Part shown: in pieces, positions 37,498-48,540 of the stretch
Layout: every line of letters begins with the position of its first letter
How positions within the stretch are numbered: position 1 is the stretch's first letter
Assembly (NCBI GenBank): GCA_963735455.1
Contig: CAVTKZ010000002.1
Location: 1,364,001-1,428,000 of the forward strand
Source of the DNA: Palsa-1033 sp963735455
Lineage (GTDB): Bacteria > Chloroflexota > Limnocylindria > Limnocylindrales > CSP1-4
Reading direction: 5' to 3'
DNA length: 64,000 nucleotides
The notes under the pieces: generated by a model
The model's database searches: none
Told to the model about the DNA's origin: nothing
The model's input: only the letters and a program-made list of their open reading frames with translations
Translations under genes and position numbers: made by a program

Positions 37498-38010
37498 CTA
37501 CGGCCGATCGGGCCGGCGGACGACGACCGGCGGCCCCCCGGCCCGGACCCGGTCGATCGCTTCATTGGCCAGGGCGTCGGCGGCCGAGTTCTGGGCTCGC
37601 GGCACATGGCGCGCCGACCAGCGCCGGAAGCGCGCCAGCGACGCCCGGACCTCGGCGTACAGCGGCGCGATCTTGAGGTCCTTGACCCGCCAGCGCCCGT
37701 TGACCTGCTCGACGATCAGCTTCGAGTCGAGGAGCAGGTCAACCTCGGTGGCCCCCAGCTCGAGGGCCAGGGCCAATGCCCGGACCACGCCCACGTACTC
37801 GGCCACGTTGTTGGTCCGGATCCCGAGGTACTCGCTGATCGTGGCCAGCGGGCGGGCCAGGGGCGCGCCCGAGCCGGGCTGGGCGGCATCGATCAGGACG
37901 GCACCCGACGAGGCCGGACCCGGATTGCCCCTCGCGGCGCCATCGGTCCGGATGATCAGGCGCAGGCCGGCGCCGGGTGGCTCGTCGGGCAGGTCGAAGA
38001 ACCCGTTCAG
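37498..38010 (-). CDS. rnhA: Ribonuclease HI, probable CTG start
   Basis: A 170-residue RNase H-fold protein that cuts RNA in RNA-DNA hybrids. The catalytic residues are in IIRTDGAARGNPG (Asp), NVAEYVGVVRAL (Glu), DLLLDSKLIVEQVNG (Asp) and AQNSAADALANEA (Asp). In frame there is no ATG, GTG or TTG between the end of sdhB and the first catalytic Asp. CTG 38010 overlaps the sdhB stop (CTGA) and gives an N-terminus NGFFDLPDEP. Confidence 0.88.
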   Translation of the reverse strand: MNGFFDLPDEPPGAGLRLIIRTDGAARGNPGPASSGAVLIDAAQPGSGAPLARPLATISEYLGIRTNNVAEYVGVVRALALALELGATEVDLLLDSKLIVEQVNGRWRVKDLKIAPLYAEVRASLARFRRWSARHVPRAQNSAADALANEAIDRVRAGGPPVVVRRPDRP

Positions 38011-38708
38011 GCCTGACGCTCGACGATCGCGGCTGAGACTTCGAGGATCGCCCGGGTGACCTCGATCCCGCGCGGGCAGGCATCGGTGCAGTTGAAGATC
38101 GTCCGGCAGCGCCATACCCCGTCCTCGTCGGCCAGGATCTCGAGTCGCTCCTCGGCGCCCTCGTCGCGCGAATCGAAGATGAACCGGTGAGCCTGGACGA
38201 TCGCCGCCGGTCCGACGTACTCGGGCTGGGCCCAGAACGAGGGGCACGACGAGGTGCAGGCGGCGCACAGGATGCACTTGGTCGTGTCGTCGTAGCGGGC
38301 CCGCTCCTCGGGCGACTGGCGCCGCTCGCGGGTCGGCGGCGGGCCAGCCGTGATCAGGAAGGGCTGGACGCTGCGGTACTTGGCGAAGAAGCCGTCCATG
38401 TCCACGACCAGGTCCTTGATCAGCGGCAGGCCGGGCAGCGGAGCCACGCTGATCCGCCGCCGGCCGAGCTGCTCGACCCGGATCTTGCAGGCCAGCCGGT
38501 TGCGGCCGTTGATCAGCATCGCGTCCGAGCCACACACTCCGTGGGCGCACGAGCGGCGGAAGGTGAGCGAGCCGTCGACCTCGTACTTGACCCGATGGAG
38601 GAGGTCCAGGACGCGGTCCATGGGCTGGGCCTCGACCGAGTAGGCGACCCAGTGGGGGCCCGCGTCGCGCTCGGGGTCATAGCGGAGGATGCGGAGGTCA
38701 ACCTGCAT
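38007..38708 (-). CDS. sdhB: Succinate dehydrogenase iron-sulfur subunit
   Basis: A 233-residue electron-transfer subunit of complex II. The [2Fe-2S] ligands are in CAHGVCGSDAM plus a downstream Cys. The [4Fe-4S] and [3Fe-4S] ligands are in CILCAACTSSCPSFW and CRTIFNCTDACPRGI. It passes electrons from SdhA to the SdhCD quinone site. It is the last gene of sdhCDAB, 39 bases after sdhA. Confidence 0.96.
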   Translation of the reverse strand: MQVDLRILRYDPERDAGPHWVAYSVEAQPMDRVLDLLHRVKYEVDGSLTFRRSCAHGVCGSDAMLINGRNRLACKIRVEQLGRRRISVAPLPGLPLIKDLVVDMDGFFAKYRSVQPFLITAGPPPTRERRQSPEERARYDDTTKCILCAACTSSCPSFWAQPEYVGPAAIVQAHRFIFDSRDEGAEERLEILADEDGVWRCRTIFNCTDACPRGIEVTRAILEVSAAIVERQA

Positions 38709-38747
38709 GGCTGCCTCGAACCGTAGCGTGTCCGGCCGGCTTGCTCA

Positions 38748-40493
<1,746 letters not shown>

Positions 40494-40503
40494 CAGGCGG
40501 ACC

Positions 40504-40896
40504 TCACCCGGTCGGCTTTGGCAGGGTCACGATCACGATCGTGCCGAAGGCGAAGAGGACCAGGCCGAGCAGGTAGAAGAAGCTCATCACGGCCGTCCCG
40601 ACCGGCCCCTTGAGGTAGTCGCCGACGACGATCCGGATGCCCAGGACGGCGTGGACCAGGACGACCACGATGAACAGGAAGTCGTTCGCCCGCCAGAACA
40701 GGCTGCTCCAGCGGACGTTGGCGATGAACGCCGCGGTCTGGTCCTTGGGGTCGTACAGGACGTGCAGGATCAGGAAATGGCTGAGCGACAGGACGAAGAG
40801 GGCCAGCCCGGTCAGGCGCATCAGGTACCAGATCGTGCGCTCCGAGCCTTTGCGCGTCGGGCGGACGCTGCCGGAGCGGGAGTAGCGCTGGGTCAT
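40504..40896 (-). CDS. sdhD: Succinate dehydrogenase membrane anchor subunit
   Basis: A 130-residue hydrophobic protein with three membrane spans (about 30-50, 70-90 and 103-123). It has a span-1 His in SLSHFLILHVLYD and a span-2 His in VVVLVHAVLGIRI, which suit haem b and quinone binding. Position between sdhC and sdhA supports the call. Confidence 0.88.
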   Translation of the reverse strand: MTQRYSRSGSVRPTRKGSERTIWYLMRLTGLALFVLSLSHFLILHVLYDPKDQTAAFIANVRWSSLFWRANDFLFIVVVLVHAVLGIRIVVGDYLKGPVGTAVMSFFYLLGLVLFAFGTIVIVTLPKPTG

Positions 40897-40903
40897 CTCG
40901 CTC

Positions 40904-41266
40904 CTACCCTCCGAAGATCGGCTTGAGGATGATGAACGCGACCGGCAGGCCGACGATCGTGAACAGGGCCCAGTTGAGGTACCACAGCTGGCGGTGATAG
41001 CGGGTGAAGACCGGCCAGAAGTCCATCACGATGATCCGCAGGCCGTTGAGGGCGTGGTACAGGAGGGCTGCCCCGAGGAGCGTCTCGCCGATCCGCCCGA
41101 TCGGGCTGGCGTAGATCTGGAGGACCGTGTCGTAGGCCGCGGGATTGGCCCCCGACAGGAAGATGTCGATCACGTGAAAGATCACGAACACCCAGATCGC
41201 GACGCCCGAGATCCGGTGGAATGCCCAGGCCAGCATCCCTTCCCGGCCGCGGTAGCGGATCAGCAC
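40904..41266 (-). CDS. sdhC: Succinate dehydrogenase cytochrome b556 subunit
   Basis: A 120-residue membrane subunit with three spans. It has the family pattern WAFHRISGVAIWVFVIFHVIDIF and the haem-ligand block ALLYHALNGLRIIVMDF. It is the first gene of the sdh operon. The 191-base gap to divergent sucC holds a candidate minus-strand -10 (TAGAAT, 41338-41333) without a clear -35. Confidence 0.92.
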   Translation of the reverse strand: MLIRYRGREGMLAWAFHRISGVAIWVFVIFHVIDIFLSGANPAAYDTVLQIYASPIGRIGETLLGAALLYHALNGLRIIVMDFWPVFTRYHRQLWYLNWALFTIVGLPVAFIILKPIFGG

Positions 41267-41457
41267 TGGACCTCCCTGGCGAGCACAGAACCCGGGCAGC
41301 CGGTCGACCCGGCGGCAGGTCCTCGGGCGGCAATTCTAGCCCGAACGCGGGCCCGGCCCGGGAGGCTCGGCCGGTCGGCGCGCCCGATGGCGCGGTACCA
41401 TCCCCTTCCCGGCAGCCGATCCCGACCGCCGCGGCCGTCCCAGGAGCGCCAGCCCGC

Positions 41458-42668
<1,211 letters not shown>

Positions 42669-42672
<4 letters not shown>

Positions 42673-43553
42673 GCATCCTCGTCGGGCGGGAGACCCGCCT
42701 CGTCGTCCAGGGGATCACCGGTCGCGAAGGCGAGTTCCACTCCCGGGCGATGCTTGACTACGGGACCCGGATCGTGGCCGGGGTGACCCCCAACAAGGGT
42801 GGCCAGCGGGTGCTCGACGGCCGGGTGCCGGTCTTCGACACGGTCGCCCAGGCCGTCCGCGAGACGGGCGCCGACACCAGCTGCATCTACGTTCCGGCAG
42901 CCGGCGCGCCCGATGCGATCGAGGAGGCGGCCGGGGCCGGGATCGCCACGATCTTCTGCATCACCGAGGGCATCCCCGCCCTCGACATGCTCAAGGCCGT
43001 CGAGGTGGTCCGGGCCGCCGGTGCTCGCCTGATCGGGCCCAACTGCCCCGGCGCCACGTCGCCCGGCCGGGCCAAGGTCGGGATCATCCCGGGCTCGGTC
43101 CATCGCGAGGGCGGCGCCGGCGTCGTATCGCGCTCGGGGACCCTGACCTACGAAGCCGTCCAGGCGATGACCGATGCCGGGATCGGCCAGTCGACCTGCG
43201 TCGGGATCGGCGGTGACCCGATCATCGGGACCACCTTCCTGGACATCCTGAAGCTGTTCGCGGCCGACCCCGAGACGAACGCGATCGTTCTGATCGGCGA
43301 GATCGGCGGCTCGGCCGAGGAAGAGGCCGCGGCCTGGGCCGCGGAGCACCTGCGCGACGTGCCGATGGCGGCCTTCATCGCCGGCCGGACGGCGCCCGAA
43401 GGCCGCCGGATGGGCCACGCCGGGGCGATCATCTCGGGTGGCTCGGGCACCGCAGCCGACAAGATCGCTGCCCTCGAGGCTGCCGGGATCCGGGTCGCCG
43501 GCTCGCCGACCGAGATCCCGGCGATCCTGCGGGCAGCGGGTTACCGGGACTGA
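42669..43553 (+). CDS. sucD: Succinyl-CoA synthetase subunit alpha
   Basis: A 294-residue subunit with the CoA-binding Rossmann domain (VQGITGREGEFHSRAMLDYGT is the start of it). The phosphorylated active-site His is in RRMGHAGAIISGG. It makes ATP or GTP from succinyl-CoA, next to the sdh operon and the methylmalonyl-CoA genes that feed succinyl-CoA. Confidence 0.96.
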
Positions 43554-43563
43554 GCGGCCGAGG

Positions 43564-44046
43564 ATGCGACCATCCGAGATCCTCTTCCTGTACGACTACG
43601 ACCGCTGGGCGACCGGCCAGGTCCTCGATGCCAGCCTGGGCCTGGGCGCCGACGAGTGGGCGGCCGACTCGGTGATCGGCGAACGGGGCATTGGCGGGAT
43701 CCTGGTCCACGCCCTGGGCGCCCACGAGCGCTGGCGGACCGGCTTCGAGGGCGGCCGCCGGCCGGCGATGCGCGAGGACGATGCGCTGCCCTCGCCGGAC
43801 GAGCTGCGCGAGGCCTGGGAGGTCGAGTGGCTGGCCGTCCGCCGGTTCATCGCCGGGCTCGATGAGGCCGCCCTGGACGCGGTCCAGGGCGAAGCCCCGC
43901 TGTGGCAGGGACTGGTCCAGCTGGTCAACCACGGCACCCAGCACCGGAGCGAAGCGGCCGTCATCCTGACCGCGGGCGGGGCTTCGCCGGGCGACCTGGA
44001 CATCGTCCGCTTCAACTTCGAGCTGGCTCACGGGGTGGCGGGATGA
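43564..44046 (+). CDS. DinB family protein (first of a tandem pair)
   Basis: A 160-residue four-helix bundle of the DinB/YfiT-like superfamily. The metal-binding histidines fit HALGAHERW and NHGTQHRSEAA, with the N-terminal YDYDRWATGQVLDA typical. These proteins are metal-dependent, often thiol transferases; the substrate is unknown. It follows sucD by 10 bases. Confidence 0.82.
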   Translation: MRPSEILFLYDYDRWATGQVLDASLGLGADEWAADSVIGERGIGGILVHALGAHERWRTGFEGGRRPAMREDDALPSPDELREAWEVEWLAVRRFIAGLDEAALDAVQGEAPLWQGLVQLVNHGTQHRSEAAVILTAGGASPGDLDIVRFNFELAHGVAG

Positions 44047-44522
44047 ACGCGGCCGACCTGCGCTTCCTGTTCGGCTACGACCAGTGGGCCACGGCCCGCA
44101 TCCTGGCTGCCTGCGTGGGGGTCGACGAGGCGACCTGGACGGCAGCCAACGCGATCGGCGAGCGGGGCCTGGCCGGCATCCTGGTCCATACCCTGGGCGC
44201 CCACCAGCGCTGGCGCCACGGCCTCAGCGGCAGCCCCGAAGCACCTCGGCCCGAACGGGAGCCGCTGCCCACCGTCGCCGGCCTGACGGCCGCCTGGGTC
44301 GCGGAGTGGGCGGCGATGGACGCCTGGCTGGCCGGCCTCGACGATGCCGGGGCCGCCCACGAAGAGGACGGCCGGCCGCTCTGGAAGTACCTCAGCCACC
44401 TGGCCAACCATGACACCCAGCACCGCAGCGAAGCCGCCGTCCTGCTGACCGCCGCCGGCCATTCGCCGGGCGACCTGGACATGGTCGACTACATCGAGCT
44501 GCCGGACGGGACTCCGGGCTGA
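44043..44522 (+). CDS. DinB family protein (second of a tandem pair)
   Basis: A 159-residue paralogue of the previous gene. It aligns from FLFGYDQWATARIL to SPGDLDMVDYI and keeps the His motifs HTLGAHQRW and NHDTQHRSEAA. It overlaps the first copy by 4 bases (ATGA). The pair is a tandem duplication that has diverged mainly in the middle. Confidence 0.82.
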   Translation: MNAADLRFLFGYDQWATARILAACVGVDEATWTAANAIGERGLAGILVHTLGAHQRWRHGLSGSPEAPRPEREPLPTVAGLTAAWVAEWAAMDAWLAGLDDAGAAHEEDGRPLWKYLSHLANHDTQHRSEAAVLLTAAGHSPGDLDMVDYIELPDGTPG

Positions 44523-45028
44523 TGGCCCGGCCGCAGGCGATGATGGACCTGGTTGCGGGCGACCAGCAGGAGATCCTGGTCGCGATCGGCACGGACGACC
44601 TGGCCGGGCTCGGCGACCGGCGTCGCTTCGCCGCCCATCTGGGTCTCGGCGCCGGCCTCGATCCGACCTGGCTCGACCTGTTCAGCGAGGCCGCCCGGTC
44701 GGTGACCGGGACCGACGACCCGCAGGATTTCCTCGACGCCCGGCGCGAGCTCGACGCGGTCGGCGCCGGCGGTCCGGGGGGCCGGGCCGGAGAGGGCCCC
44801 GACCGGACGATCGAGCGCGTCGATCCGCGCTGGGTCGAGGCAATCGCCCGGCTCGACGACAGCCAGATCGACCGGGTTGCCGGGCGCTGGATCGACCTCC
44901 TGGACGAGGAGCTGGGGGACCTGCCGCGCGAGGAGAAGCCCTGGATCCGGCAGCTGGCCGGCGAGCTCGTCGGCTTCTGCCGGGCCGCCCAGCGCGCCCC
45001 GGACATCCTCTTCGCCTGGTCCCTCTGA
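44522..45028 (+). CDS. Hypothetical protein downstream of the DinB pair
   Basis: A 168-residue soluble, acidic protein with no recognised family. It has a flexible Gly/Ala-rich middle (about 80-95). The C-terminal helix pair holds DSQIDRVAGRWIDLLDEEL and PWIRQLAGELVGFCRAA. Its ATG overlaps the DinB stop (TGATG) and its stop overlaps the next gene, so it belongs to the same operon. Confidence 0.75.
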   Translation: MARPQAMMDLVAGDQQEILVAIGTDDLAGLGDRRRFAAHLGLGAGLDPTWLDLFSEAARSVTGTDDPQDFLDARRELDAVGAGGPGGRAGEGPDRTIERVDPRWVEAIARLDDSQIDRVAGRWIDLLDEELGDLPREEKPWIRQLAGELVGFCRAAQRAPDILFAWSL

Positions 45029-45828
45029 GCAGCTCGCCGATCCTCCGCCTGGCCGGCGTCGGGGTGCGCCGCGCAGGCCACTGGATCCTCGACCAGGTGG
45101 ACTGGACGATCGAGCCCGGCCAGCGCTGGGCGATCGTGGGGGCCAACGGCTCGGGCAAGACCACCCTGCTCCGGATCGCCAGCACCTACCTCTGGCCGAC
45201 CCGCGGGCAGGTCGCCGTCCTGGGCGCGACGATCGGGCGGACCGACGCCCGCGAGCTCCGCCGCCGGATCGGCTATGTCAGCTCGGCCCTCGCCGGCGAG
45301 ATCGAGCCGGCCCTGCCGGCGGTCGACGTGGTCATGACCGCCCGCCATGCCGCCCTCGGCCCGTGGTGGTCCCATTTCGATGCCGATGATCGCGCCCGGG
45401 CGGCCGCGGGCCTCGAACGACTTGGCCTGGCCGGCTTCGAGTTCCGGGCGTTCGGCAGCCTGTCATCGGGCGAGGTCAGCCGGGTCCTGATCGCCCGGAC
45501 GCTGATGACGGAGCCCGACCTGCTCCTGCTCGACGAGCCGGCGGCCGGCCTGGACCTCGGCGCCCGGGAGGAGCTCCTGGCCCGGCTGACCAGCCTGGCG
45601 GCGGGGCCCACGCCGGCGATCGCCCTCGTCACCCACCATCTCGAGGAGATCCCGCCGGGCTTCGACCAGGCCCTGATCCTGGCCGCCGGGCGGGTCCTCG
45701 CCAACGGACCGATCGAGTCGGTCGTGACCGGAGCAAACCTCTCGGCGGCCTTCGGGCTGGGCCTCCAGGTCGAGGCCCGTGATGGCCGATATCGCGCCTG
45801 GGCAGGGCCGCCGGCCGGCGCTCAGTAG
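45025..45828 (+). CDS. Orphan ABC transporter ATP-binding protein, probable CTG start
   Basis: A 267-residue ABC ATPase. Walker A is GANGSGKTTLL, signature LSSGEVSR, Walker B LLLLDEPAAGLDL, and the H-loop His is in VTHHLEEIPPG. It resembles ModF/PhrA-like single ATPases. The first beta strand ILRLAGVGV lies upstream of the first GTG (45064). The only start including it is CTG 45025, which overlaps the upstream stop as CTGA. No permease or binding protein is nearby, so the transport role is unproven. Confidence 0.82.
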   Translation: MSSSPILRLAGVGVRRAGHWILDQVDWTIEPGQRWAIVGANGSGKTTLLRIASTYLWPTRGQVAVLGATIGRTDARELRRRIGYVSSALAGEIEPALPAVDVVMTARHAALGPWWSHFDADDRARAAAGLERLGLAGFEFRAFGSLSSGEVSRVLIARTLMTEPDLLLLDEPAAGLDLGAREELLARLTSLAAGPTPAIALVTHHLEEIPPGFDQALILAAGRVLANGPIESVVTGANLSAAFGLGLQVEARDGRYRAWAGPPAGAQ

Positions 45829-46287
45829 CCGAGGGCGGCCCACGAGGGCCCGCCGGGCGCCTCGATCAGCTCGACCAGCACGCCGCCGCACGAGCGCGGG
45901 TGGAGGAATGCCACCGGTCCCTCGGCCACCCTTGCGCGGCGCCGAGTCGATCAGCTCGATCCCGTCGATCGCCAGCCGAGTCAGGCTCTCGGCCAGGTTG
46001 GCGACCTCGAGGCAGACGTGGTGGAAGCCCTCGCCCTTGGTGGCCAGGAAGCGGGCGACGCCGGTGGTCGCGTCGCTCGGCTCGACCAGCTCGATCTTCG
46101 ACTCGCCGATCGGCAGGAAGGCAATCCGGACCCGGTCCTGGGCCATCTCCTGGACGACCTCGAGCTCGAGGCCGAGGATCTCGCGATAGAAGGCCAGGGA
46201 GGCCGACAGGTCGCGCACGACGACCGCGACATGGTGGATCCGGCCGATCCGGTGGAGGTGCTCGGGCAGCATCCGGGGCGCGGTCAT
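45822..46287 (-). CDS. mce: Methylmalonyl-CoA epimerase, frameshifted
   Basis: A vicinal-oxygen-chelate enzyme of about 155 residues that interconverts (S)- and (R)-methylmalonyl-CoA. It shows IGRIHHVAVVVRDLSASLAFY, the metal His of GEGFHHVCLEV and IELVEPSD. One extra base near 45930 breaks the frame after DSAPRKG. Removing it restores AEGPVAFLHPRSCGGVLVEL, with the last metal Glu, to a stop at 45822. ATG 46287 has ribosome site AGGAGG. It follows the mutase gene. Confidence 0.9.
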
Positions 46288-46315
46288 CGGGTCCTCCTGC
46301 AAGCTCCTGGACGGC

Positions 46316-47986
46316 TCAGATCGTGATCAGCTCACGGTGCTCGCCCCACACAGCGCGCAGCCGATCGCTGATCTCGCCGACGGTGGCGTAGGCCTTGACC
46401 GCCTCGATCATCGGCGGCAAGAGGTTGTCCGTGCCGCGGGCGGCCGCCTCGAGGCGCTCCAGGGCGGCGGCCCAGGCCAGCGGGTCGCGCTCGGCCCGGA
46501 CCCGCCGCAGGCCCTCGACCTGGCGGCGCTCGCCGGCCGGGTCGATCTTCTGGGTCGGCGGGGTCTGGCCGCGCTCGTCGCGGAACATGTTGACGCCCAC
46601 GACGACCTGCTCGCCCCGTTCGATCGCCGACTGGACCTGGTAGGCGGCCTCCTGGATCTGGTGCTGCTGGAAGCCGGTCTCGAGGGCCGCCAGGGTCCCG
46701 CCCAGCGCCTCGATCTCGGCCAGGTAGTCGAGGGCCGCCCGTTCCAGGTCGTCGGTCAGCGATTCGACGTAGTAGCTCCCGCCGAGGGGATCGGGGGTCT
46801 CGGTCACGCCCGCCTCGTGGGCCAGGATCTGCTGGGTCCGCAAGGCCAGCCGGGCCGCCTCGGCGGTCGGCAGGGCGAGGGCCTCGTCGCGGGCGTTGGT
46901 GTGCAGGCTCTGGGCACCGCCCAGGATCGCGGCGAGGGCCTGGACCGTGGTTCGCACGACGTTGTTGTCGATCGACTGGGCGGTCAGGCTGCTGCCCGCC
47001 GTCTGGACATGGAAGCGGCACATCTGGGACCGCGGGTTGTGGCTGCCGAACCGGTCCCGGACGATCCGGGCCCACATCCGGCGGGCCGCCCGGAACTTGG
47101 CGACCTCCTCGAACAGCTCGCTCCACGAGGCGAAGAAGAAGCTCAGCCGGCCGGCGAAGTCGTCGACGTCCAGGCCTCGGACGATCGCCGCCTCGACGTA
47201 GGCGATCGCGTCGGCCAGGGTGAAGGCCAGCTCCTGGGCGGCGGTCGCGCCGGCCTCGCGCATGTGGTAGCCCGAGATGCTGATCGTGTTCCAGCGGGGC
47301 AGCTCCGTCGAGCTGAACTCGAAGATGTCGGTCACCAGGCGCATCGACGGCCGGGGCGGGTAGATCCAGGTGCCCCGGGCGATGTACTCCTTGAGGATGT
47401 CGTTCTGGGTCGTCCCGCTCAGCGCGGAACGCGGGGCACCCTGGCGCTCGGCGGCGGCGACGTACAGGGCGAGCAGGATCGCCGCCGTGGCGTTGATCGT
47501 CATCGAGGTGCTGACCCGCTCGAGCGGGATCCCCTCGAAGAGGGTCTCCATGTCGGCCAGACTGCTGATCGGGACCCCGACCCGGCCGACCTCGCCGATC
47601 GCCTCCGGGGCGTCCGAGTCGTAGCCCATCTGGGTCGGCAGGTCGAAGGCGACCGACAGCCCGGTCTGGCCCTGCTCGAGGAGGTAGCGGAAGCGCTCGT
47701 TCGTCTCGGCGGCCGTGGCGAAGCCGGCGTACTGGCGCATCGTCCAGAACCGGCCCCGGTACATCGTGGGCTGGACGCCGCGGGTGAACGGGAACTCGCC
47801 CGGCCGGCCCAGGTCACGATCCTCGTCGAGGCCGGCCAGGTCGGCCGGCGTGTACAGGTCGCGGACCTCGGTCCCGGAGCTGGTCAGGAACGCCTCACGG
47901 CGCTCCGGGGTGCCCTTGCTGGCCGCCATCCGGGTCGTCGCCCGCCAGCGATCCCGGCCGGGATCGGGACGCTCGGGCGCGCTCAC
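46316..47986 (-). CDS. mcmA: Methylmalonyl-CoA mutase large subunit
   Basis: A 556-residue catalytic (alpha/beta)8 barrel that converts (R)-methylmalonyl-CoA to succinyl-CoA. Typical blocks are FTRGVQPTMYRGRFWTMRQY, GLSVAFDLPTQMGYDSD, SISGYHMREAGATA and NMFRDERG. It lacks the C-terminal B12 domain (no DxHxxG), so it is the two-component type. The small cobalamin subunit is not in the window. It overlaps the biotinyl carrier gene by 4 bases. Confidence 0.95.
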   Translation of the reverse strand: MSAPERPDPGRDRWRATTRMAASKGTPERREAFLTSSGTEVRDLYTPADLAGLDEDRDLGRPGEFPFTRGVQPTMYRGRFWTMRQYAGFATAAETNERFRYLLEQGQTGLSVAFDLPTQMGYDSDAPEAIGEVGRVGVPISSLADMETLFEGIPLERVSTSMTINATAAILLALYVAAAERQGAPRSALSGTTQNDILKEYIARGTWIYPPRPSMRLVTDIFEFSSTELPRWNTISISGYHMREAGATAAQELAFTLADAIAYVEAAIVRGLDVDDFAGRLSFFFASWSELFEEVAKFRAARRMWARIVRDRFGSHNPRSQMCRFHVQTAGSSLTAQSIDNNVVRTTVQALAAILGGAQSLHTNARDEALALPTAEAARLALRTQQILAHEAGVTETPDPLGGSYYVESLTDDLERAALDYLAEIEALGGTLAALETGFQQHQIQEAAYQVQSAIERGEQVVVGVNMFRDERGQTPPTQKIDPAGERRQVEGLRRVRAERDPLAWAAALERLEAAARGTDNLLPPMIEAVKAYATVGEISDRLRAVWGEHRELITI

Positions 47987-48540
47987 CGCAGGACCACCAG
48001 CAGGTCGCCCAGCTCGACCGCCTGGTTGACCTCCACGGCGGTGCGCTGGACGTGGCCATCGCGCGGGGCTCGGAGCTCGTTGAGCATCTTCATCGCCTCG
48101 ATCACCACCACGGGCTGGCCGGCGGCCACCGCGTCGCCGGCGGCCACGAGCAGGCGGGCGACCCGGCCGGGCAGGTCCGCCCGGATCTCGAGCGTGCCAC
48201 CCGGGCCGCCCCCGGCTTCGCTCCGCCGGGCACGGTCGCGGAGAGCCGCCCGGTCCTCGGCCTCGATCTCGACCTCCACCCGCCAGCCATCGACGACAAC
48301 CTCCCGGACCAGGATCCCATCAGCCGGCCGGCGACGGGCGGGGCCGATCAGCAGGCGGGTCCGGATCGCTGCCGATCCCCCGTCCGCTGGCTCCTGCGCA
48401 AGGATCGCATGGTCACGGTCCAGCCATTCGAGCTGGGCAGCCACCTGGCCAGGCTCAACCACCAGTCCGGCGTCGACCGGGTCCGGCCCGACCTGCACCG
48501 GCCGGACCCTGGCGGCGACGCGGCCGGTCATCGGGGCCAC
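47983..48540 (-). CDS. Biotin carboxyl carrier protein of an acyl-CoA carboxylase
   Basis: A 185-residue protein. The C-terminal biotinyl domain (about 115-185) carries the biotin lysine (about 151) in VIEAMKMLNEL. The N-terminal half resembles the BT-like part of fused propionyl-CoA carboxylase alpha chains. It overlaps the biotin carboxylase gene by 13 bases, so the usual alpha fusion is here split in two. The start codon is uncertain. Confidence 0.88.
   Translation of the reverse strand: MAPMTGRVAARVRPVQVGPDPVDAGLVVEPGQVAAQLEWLDRDHAILAQEPADGGSAAIRTRLLIGPARRRPADGILVREVVVDGWRVEVEIEAEDRAALRDRARRSEAGGGPGGTLEIRADLPGRVARLLVAAGDAVAAGQPVVVIEAMKMLNELRAPRDGHVQRTAVEVNQAVELGDLLVVLR

Noticed and set aside
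41166..41181. A TCGATCACGTGAAAGA block resembling canonical parS.
   Set aside because: Four mismatches of 16 and it lies in conserved sdhC coding sequence far from parAB.
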